Shown here in pieces: positions 57,640-64,000 of a stretch of 64,000 nt of DNA (position 1 is the first letter of the stretch; every line of letters starts with the position of its first letter). Source of the stretch: Aphanomyces cochlioides (lineage: Eukaryota > Oomycota > Saprolegniomycetes > Saprolegniales > Verrucalvaceae); assembly GCA_019828595.1 (NCBI GenBank), contig JAHQRK010000016.1, positions 1,302,001 to 1,366,000 of the forward strand. The letters are read 5' to 3'. The notes under the pieces were generated by a model that worked only from the letters and a program-made list of their open reading frames with translations, searched no databases and had not been told where the DNA came from. Made by a program: the position numbers and the translations under genes.

Positions 57640-59383
57640 ATGTTTTTGTATGAACATTTGTCTGACGCAGTTTTCTGCGTAGAAAATAACAACTACTCGG
57701 CCTCTAAGAAAGGCAAAGGCAATCATGACAATGACAATCAAGGCCATGCGATCGATAACTCCGAACCTGGAAAGCAAGCAGAGCGGAATGAAGTGCATAC
57801 TACCGAACAAGAGTCTGCATCAACTGGAGCTAATGGCTGGGCTGTGGATGACGATGCCTTGAATCAGGGCAATATTAACGACGAGGCGGCTATGAGAAAA
57901 GCCAACAAGGCGGAGTACAACAAACATGCTCGCGAAAAGAAACAGCAAGCTATCCTGGATGAAGTTGACGAAGAGGTGGCAATGGAAAATATCTAAAAAG
58001 GCGGAGTACAACAATCGTGCTCGCGAAAAGAATCGGCAAGCTCTTCTAAAGGCGGAGTACAACAATCATGCTCGCGAAAAGAAACGGCAAGCTATCCTGG
58101 ATGAAGTCGACGAAGAGGTGGCAATGGACAAATCTAAAAAGGCGGAGTACAACAATCGTGCTCGCGAAAAGAATCGGCAAGCTCTTCTAAAGGCGGAGTA
58201 CAACAATCGTGCTCGCGAAAAGAAACGGCAAGCTATCCTGGATGAAGTCGACGAAGAGGTGGCAATGGACAAATCTAAAAAGGCGGAGTACAACAATCGT
58301 GTTCGCGAAAAGAAACGGCAAGCTATCCTGGATAAAGTTGACGAAGAGGTGGCAATGGAAAAATCCAAAAAGGCGGAGTACAACAATCGTGCTCGCGAAA
58401 CGAAACGGCATGCTATCGTGGAAGACTTCGACAAAGAGGTGGCTATGAAAAGATCCAAGAAGGCGGAATACAACAAACGTGCTCGCGAAAAAAAGCACAA
58501 CACTGAGGTTGCGAATCAAGGGCGGGGTGCCATCATTTTGCACCATACGGACATGGATAAGAGCGACGAAGAGGAAACCAAGGAGGGAGAAGACGGAATC
58601 CATTATCGCGCTCAAAGTGACCATCATCTCAAGATTCTGGCAGCTCAGGAGCAAGAAGATCGCGAGCGCAGAGTTGACAATCGAAGGATCTATGCTGCGC
58701 TACAACCTAACCGTATGAATGAAGGAGGTGAAGAAGAAACCCAGGAAGAAGATATTTCCGATGGAAATGTGGATTGCAACACTGACAATCAATTACTTGC
58801 CTTGGCAAATGCTGATCCTCCGCTAAACGTGGATGTGGATTTGATTGATGTACCTCCTCGCGAGCAAGGACTAAATCTCCGGAATAAACCCAAGGGTCGC
58901 CCGAAGAAGAAGAGTGGTCACAACAGTGCACGCGTCAGTTTCGATGACTTCGATGAATCATTGGTGCCTCTTCATACTATTGAGCAGCGTTCGATTTGCC
59001 GCCATTGCGAAGCGAAGATTTGGCCAGGCGAAGAAAAGGACTGCTGCGGTGGAGGCTCTCGAGTGCTGCCTGTTGCTACCTGGCCTGACACACCCGAGTT
59101 TCGCGAATACATTGCTTTGTTCAAAACCAGAGGGTTTGTCAATAACACTCGCCGGTACAACGCCCTCTTTGCCTTTACATCTATTGGTACCCAAGAAATT
59201 ATTCACGGCAACGGTGGGCCGAGATCTTATACAATCCAAGGCGCTTTGCATCATTTGATTGGACCACTGTTGCCTGCGGACGAAGAACAAGCCAGTTACG
59301 CCCAGATCTACATTACGGATCCTGAAACGCAAGCAAGCATACGACGAAGAATGCTTGGGGAAATCTTAATGTGTCAACTGTGA
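57640..59383 (+). pseudogene. Helitron RepHel N-terminal part with KAEYN repeats (unit 4)
   Basis: First in-frame ATG 57640. One frameshifting repeat variant at 57983 (ATGGAAAATATCTAA). Then the frame is open through the repeats (to about 58490), an acidic segment, a GRPKKKSGHNSARV basic stretch resembling an AT-hook, the zinc motif and the full N-terminal domain (GALHHLIGPLLPADEEQASY). A one-base loss in a G-run (GGGG at about 59356 against GGGGG in copy 5) shifts the frame before Rep. Confidence 0.88.
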
Positions 59384-61014
59384 CGAAAATCCAGCGTCTA
59401 CTACTACAGCACAACGCGTTCACCCAGCTGTACAAGCATGCGAAGGATATTCCAAAGGATGACGACATGAGAATTGTGCTCACTGCTCAGCCTCGAAGCA
59501 ACAGCCGAACGCATAACCTTCCTACGTGTTCTGAAATCGCTGTTCTTTTTTCAGAAACGTCCAAGTCAGGGCGTCATATCTTACTGCATGGTATTGATGG
59601 CCCCGTACTCAGCGAAGTTCAGCGAAACTATCACGTTGGTAAACATGTGCGTTTGGATCGACAACCTGGGGAACAACGCTTATTTCGCATTAAGGAATTT
59701 CATTCGGCATATGACCCGCTTCAATACCCTTTGCTCTTTCCCACTGGGACTTTGGGGTGGTCGTTTGACAACAAGAGCGGTCGCAATCATGAAAACGTGA
59801 GTTTGAACGATTATGCTCGATACCATTTGCACGAGCGCGGTGCATTCTCTCCATTACATGCCAGCGGACCTCTATTTCAAGTGTTTGCAGTCGACAATTT
59901 TGCAAAGGTGGAAAACCAAAGGCTGCGATATATTCGTGACCAAACCAACAACCTCCGCAGCGACACGTACCGCGCACTTCATGACGCTGTTTCGCATGAT
60001 GTGGACCTCAGAAGCATTGGAAAAAGGATTGTTTTGCCGTCATCTTACACGGGTGGACCTCGGTACATGAGACAACGTTACCTTGACGCCATGGCAATTG
60101 TTCGCAAGTTCGGTCGACCAGACCTTTTTATCACTGTGACATGCAATCCAAAGTGGGTTGAAATCGACAGGGAGCTGGAATTGGCGAAAGACGACTATGG
60201 ATTTAAACGATCTCCAGCTGATCGACCTGACTTAGTGACGCGCATGTTCCGTCTCAAGCTCTTAGCCATTGAAGCCATGCTGTACAAGGGGGGAGTTTTG
60301 GGTCGACAAGCTGCGTGTGTTCGTGTTGTCGAATTCCAAAAGCGTGGTCTGCCTCATGCCCATATGTTGGTCATATTCACTGGGGACGACAAAATCAAGA
60401 CAGCTGCCGATATTGACAGTATTATCAGTGCAGAAATCCCCGACAAGGAAAAGAATCCAAGACTGCACGAAATTGTTACAACCTGCATGATTCACAAATG
60501 CAGCGACCGATGCCTGGAAAACGGGAAGTGCAAGAAAAACTTTCCAAAAGCATACTGCAACGAAACATCAGAAGGCAGCGATGGATATCCACTCTACCGT
60601 CGTCGCCGCTCTTCGGCAGAGCGGCCCTCTGAGTATACCAACCAATATGTTATTCCGTACTGCCCAACGTTGAGTGCCATGTTCGACTGCCACATCAATG
60701 TCGAGGCGTGTACAAGTATATCTGCAGTCAAGTACCTGTACAAGTACATCTACAAGGGCTCCGACCGCTCAAATTTTCAACTTGAGTCCGGTGAACTTGA
60801 CGAAATCAAGCAATACCAAGATGCCCGCTATGTATCGTGCTGTGAGGCCCTCACACGCATTTTCTCTTTCGACATGTTCAAACGATCTCACGCTGTCGAG
60901 AACCTCGAAATACACTTGGAAGGTGAACAAGTTGTATGCATTCCTACCGACCGCCCGATGAGCCCTCAGGAATTGGCAAGGAGGAACCGGACGAAACTCA
61001 CCGCGTTTTTTTAA
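59384..61014 (+). pseudogene. Helitron Rep (HUH) region of unit 4
   Basis: The frame resumes by 59384 after the shift in the G-run. Order of motifs: FHSAYDPLQYPLLFPTG (N-terminal domain end); RPDLFITVTCNPKWVEI; the metal-binding VEFQKRGLPHAHMLVIF; CSDRCLENGKCKKNFPK; and the catalytic tyrosine motif AVKYLYKYIYKG. All expected HUH and Tyr residues are present. A TAA at 61012-61014, in RTKLTAFF/LCREN, interrupts the link to the helicase. Confidence 0.92.
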
Positions 61015-62082
61015 CTGTGCCGTGAAAACAGTAATTCACAAGCACTTGCGCGTGAATGTCTGTACCATGATATCCCCGAGCATTTCGTATGGAACAAAAA
61101 GCTCCGCAAGTGGACATCACGTATAAGGGGTGGTGATCGTATGATCGGGAGGATGCTGACGGTGTCACCCCGCTCGGGAGACTGTTTTTTATGCGAATGC
61201 TCTTATGCTACCGACGAGGTCCGACATCGCACGAAGATTTGCGAACCGTCAATGGCGTGGTTCATCAGACGTTCAAGTCAGCCGCACTTGCCCTTGGCTT
61301 TCTTGAAAATGACGAGGAATGGCTAACCTGCATGCGAGAAGCAACTGAAACAGCAACTCCCTATGAGCTCCGAACACTTTTTGTCAGTATTCTGATTCAC
61401 TGTGAACCTGCGGACGCACGAGGGCTATGGAACAAATTCGAAGATGAAATGAGGCAAGATTTTCACCGCATGTACCCCGACGATTCTCAAAAATCTACAG
61501 CTTTCGCAATTCAGGCTTTATCAAGATGCCTCGAGTCGAATGCATCAAGCTTGGATCGTTTTCCGGAGCTTCCACAGCTTGCACATTTCGAACAATATTT
61601 TGCTCTTGAGGAAACAAACAGGGGCCGTCAATCCAACCGATTAGTGGCTATGGAATCTTCGCACAACCAAGAACAAATCCAAGGCATTTTGGAAGGCAAG
61701 TCTACGATGACCGAAGAGCACGAGGTCTTCTACAACGACGTTATGAGCGAGATTACGAAGGAAAGTACTGTTCGAAGAGGCAAAGTATATTTTCTCGAAG
61801 GTGAGGGTGGCTCAGGGAAGACGTTCATCTCAAACATTTTACTGGCTCAAGTGCGCTCAATGAACAAAATTGCCTTGGCTGTTGCTTCGTCCGGACTTGC
61901 TGCTCTGAATTTGATCGGAGGTACAACTGCGCATTCGAGATTCTGTCTTCCAAGATCATTGCACGAGCTTAGCCGACGTGACGTTCGGAAGCAGTCACAT
62001 CTTGCGGAACTTTTACGTCTCACAGAACTTATCATTTGGGACGAGTGTTCGATGATGCACAAGTATGCTGTGGAGGCCGTTA
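61015..62082 (+). pseudogene. Helitron Pif1-like helicase, truncated (unit 4)
   Basis: After the TAA the frame reads LARECLYHDIPEHFVWN and MIGRMLTVSPRSG, then shifts by one base near 61175 into FFMRMLLCYRRGPTSHEDL. Further on are DLRTVNGV, Walker A GEGGSGKT (about 61802-61825) and Walker B IIWDECSMMHKYAVEAV. At that point the sequence changes to a KAEYN repeat. Motifs III-VI are missing, so no active helicase can be made. Confidence 0.92.
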
Positions 62083-64000
62083 CGGCAAGCTATCCTGGAT
62101 GAAGTCGACGAAGAGGTGGCAATGGACAAATCTAAAAAGGCGGAGTACAACAATCGTGCTCGCGAAAAGAATCGGCAAGCTCTTCTAAAGGCGGAGTACA
62201 ACAATCGTGTTCGCGAAAAGAAACGGCAAGCTATCCTGGATAAAGTTGACGAAGAGGTGGCAATGGAAAAATCCAAAAAGGCGGAGTACAACAATCGTGC
62301 TCGCGAAACGAAACGGCATGCTATCGTGGAAGACTTCGACAAAGAGGTGGCTATGAAAAGATCCAAGAAGGCGGAATACAACAAACGTGCTCGCGAAAAA
62401 AAGCACAACACTGAGGTTGCGAATCAAGGGCGGGGTGCCATCATTTTGCACCATACGGACATGGATAAGAGCGACGAAGAGGAAACCAAGGAGGGAGAAG
62501 ACGGAATCCATTATCGCGCTCAAAGTGACCATCATCTCAAGATTCTGGCAGCTCAGGAGCAAGAAGATCGCGAGCGCAGAGTTGACAATCGAAGGATCTA
62601 TGCTGCGCTACAACCTAACCGTATGAATGAAGGAGGTGAAGAAGAAACCCAGGAAGAAGATATTTCCGATGGAAATGTGGATTGCAACACTGACAATCAA
62701 TTACTTGCCTTGGCAAATGCTGATCCTCCGCTAAACGTGGATGTGGATTTGATTGATGTACCTCCTCGCGAGCAAGGACTAAATCTCCGGAATAAACCCA
62801 AGGGTCGCCCGAAGAAGAAGAGTGGTCACAACAGTGCACGCGTCAGTTTCGATGACTTCGATGAATCATTGGTGCCTCTTCATACTATTGAGCAGCGTTC
62901 GATTTGCCGCCATTGCGAAGCGAAGATTTGGCCAGGCGAAGAAAAGGACTGCTGCGGTGGAGGCTCTCGAGTGCTGCCTGTTGCTACCTGGCCTGACACA
63001 CCCGAGTTTCGCGAATACATTGCTTTGTTCAAAACCAGAGGGTTTGTCAATAACACTCGCCGGTACAACGCCCTCTTTGCCTTTACATCTATTGGTACCC
63101 AAGAAATTATTCACGGCAACGGTGGGCCGAGATCTTATACAATCCAAGGCGCTTTGCATCATTTGATTGGACCACTGTTGCCTGCGGACGAAGAACAAGC
63201 CAGTTACGCCCAGATCTACATTACGGATCCTGAAACGCAAGCAAGCATACGACGAAGAATGCTTGGGGGAAATCTTAATGTGTCAACTGTGACGAAAATC
63301 CAGCGTCTACTACTACAGCACAACGCGTTCACCCAGCTGTACAAGCATGCGAAGGATATTCCAAAGGATGACGACATGAGAATTGTGCTCACTGCTCAGC
63401 CTCGAAGCAACAGCCGAACGCATAACCTTCCTACGTGTTCTGAAATCGCTGTTCTTTTTTCAGAAACGTCCAAGTCAGGGCGTCATATCTTACTGCATGG
63501 TATTGATGGCCCCGTACTCAGCGAAGTTCAGCGAAACTATCACGTTGGTAAACATGTGCGTTTGGATCGACAACCTGGGGAACAACGCTTATTTCGCATT
63601 AAGGAATTTCATTCGGCATATGACCCGCTTCAATACCCTTTGCTCTTTCCCACTGGGACTTTGGGGTGGTCGTTTGACAACAAGAGCGGTCGCAATCATG
63701 AAAACGTGAGTTTGAACGATTATGCTCGATACCATTTGCACGAGCGCGGTGCATTCTCTCCATTACATGCCAGCGGACCTCTATTTCAAGTGTTTGCAGT
63801 CGACAATTTTGCAAAGGTGGAAAACCAAAGGCTTCGATATATTCGTGACCAAACCAACAACCTCCGCAGCGACACGTACCGCACACTTCATGACGCTGTT
63901 TCGCATGATGTGGACCTCAGAAGCATTGGAAAAAGGATTGTTTTGCCGTCATCTTACACGGGTGGACCTCGGTACATGAGACAACGTTACCTTGACGCCA
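62083..64000 (+). mobile_element. Helitron array unit 5, lacking its 5' end and running off the window
   Basis: Begins inside a KAEYN repeat (CGGCAAGCTATCCTGG) and follows unit 4 from about 58225, offset 3908-3909 bp, nearly identical to the right edge. The reading frame is open across the whole segment (first ATG near 62125). It includes GGGGG at about 63265, which keeps the N-terminal and Rep parts in one frame, unlike unit 4. It ends in Rep at the window edge (RYMRQRYLDA). Confidence 0.88.
62125..64000 (+). CDS. Open RepHel frame of unit 5 (3' partial)
   Basis: About 625 codons without a stop: two to four KAEYN repeats, acidic linker, zinc motif CRHCEAKIW...CC, Helitron N-terminal domain, and the first part of Rep up to RIVLPSSYTGGPRYMRQRYL. 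It is the only copy of this family here in which the N-terminal domain and Rep are in the same frame. The start is uncertain because the 5' end of the element is missing; helicase and Rep active sites lie beyond the window. Confidence 0.75.

Larger units (their letters stand above)
56408..62082 (+). mobile_element. Helitron array unit 4, long copy with Rep and truncated helicase
   Basis: Starts TC right after the CTAG of unit 3. It does not have the GAGATCT deletion: the sequence goes on (from 59224) into the rest of the N-terminal domain, Rep and Pif1 helicase. At 62082/62083 the helicase stops mid-domain and the sequence jumps into the KAEYN repeat of another copy, so no 3' end is present. 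Confidence 0.9.

Overview
The window is nuclear DNA of a eukaryote, most likely an oomycete (water mould) of the Saprolegniales/Aphanomyces kind. This rests on three things: dense genes split by very short introns (about 32-50 nt in every splice I could reconstruct); a family of coiled-coil proteins of the oomycete 'bZIP/START-like' type; and a TRRAP, tubby, NPRL2 and FCP1 gene set with Helitron, Tc1, Merlin and PIF/Harbinger-like DNA transposons. The species is an inference. No rRNA, tRNA, CRISPR array or prokaryotic operon was seen.

Layout. 1-12.6 kb: a TRRAP/Tra1 gene (minus strand, running off the left edge). A 567-bp MITE fills most of the divergent promoter it shares with an AARSD1-like alanyl-tRNA editing gene (13.4-14.6 kb, plus). 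14.8-17.7 kb: a six-exon tubby-like gene and an SDR oxidoreductase (both minus) with a cluster of CCAAT boxes upstream. 18.1-28.3 kb: two tandem, diverged copies of a segment made of a small gene (possibly RPA-like) plus a minus-strand Helitron. In the left copy the small gene is better preserved and the Helitron is a relic split by a Tc1 element; in the right copy the Helitron frame is nearly whole and the small gene has decayed. 29.5-37.6 kb: a locally expanded, mostly decayed family of coiled-coil/START-like genes (one intact, several broken) and a gene with two CSRNP-like domains lying between 342-bp direct repeats. 38.7-45.6 kb: conserved housekeeping genes: NPRL2 (GATOR1/TORC1 signalling), FCP1 (RNA polymerase II CTD phosphatase), an EF-hand/B-box-like protein and a single-repeat Myb protein. 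45.6-46.7 kb: nested MITEs.

46.7-64 kb: a head-to-tail array of a second, plus-strand Helitron family. Three internally deleted copies abut each other exactly at their ends (each ends in hairpin plus CTAG and is followed directly by the TC start of the next). A fourth, long copy carries the Rep and helicase regions but is broken by a nonsense codon and frameshifts. Its helicase runs abruptly into a fifth copy whose reading frame is open to the right edge. The first unit holds a 753-bp Merlin element with 47-bp terminal repeats and an 8-bp target duplication; its sister units supply the empty site.

Functionally, the conserved genes cover transcription (TRRAP as a SAGA/NuA4 scaffold, FCP1), nutrient signalling (NPRL2), translation quality control (AARSD1) and general metabolism. 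About half the window is transposon-derived, and the transposon nesting and repeat exchange are its most unusual content.
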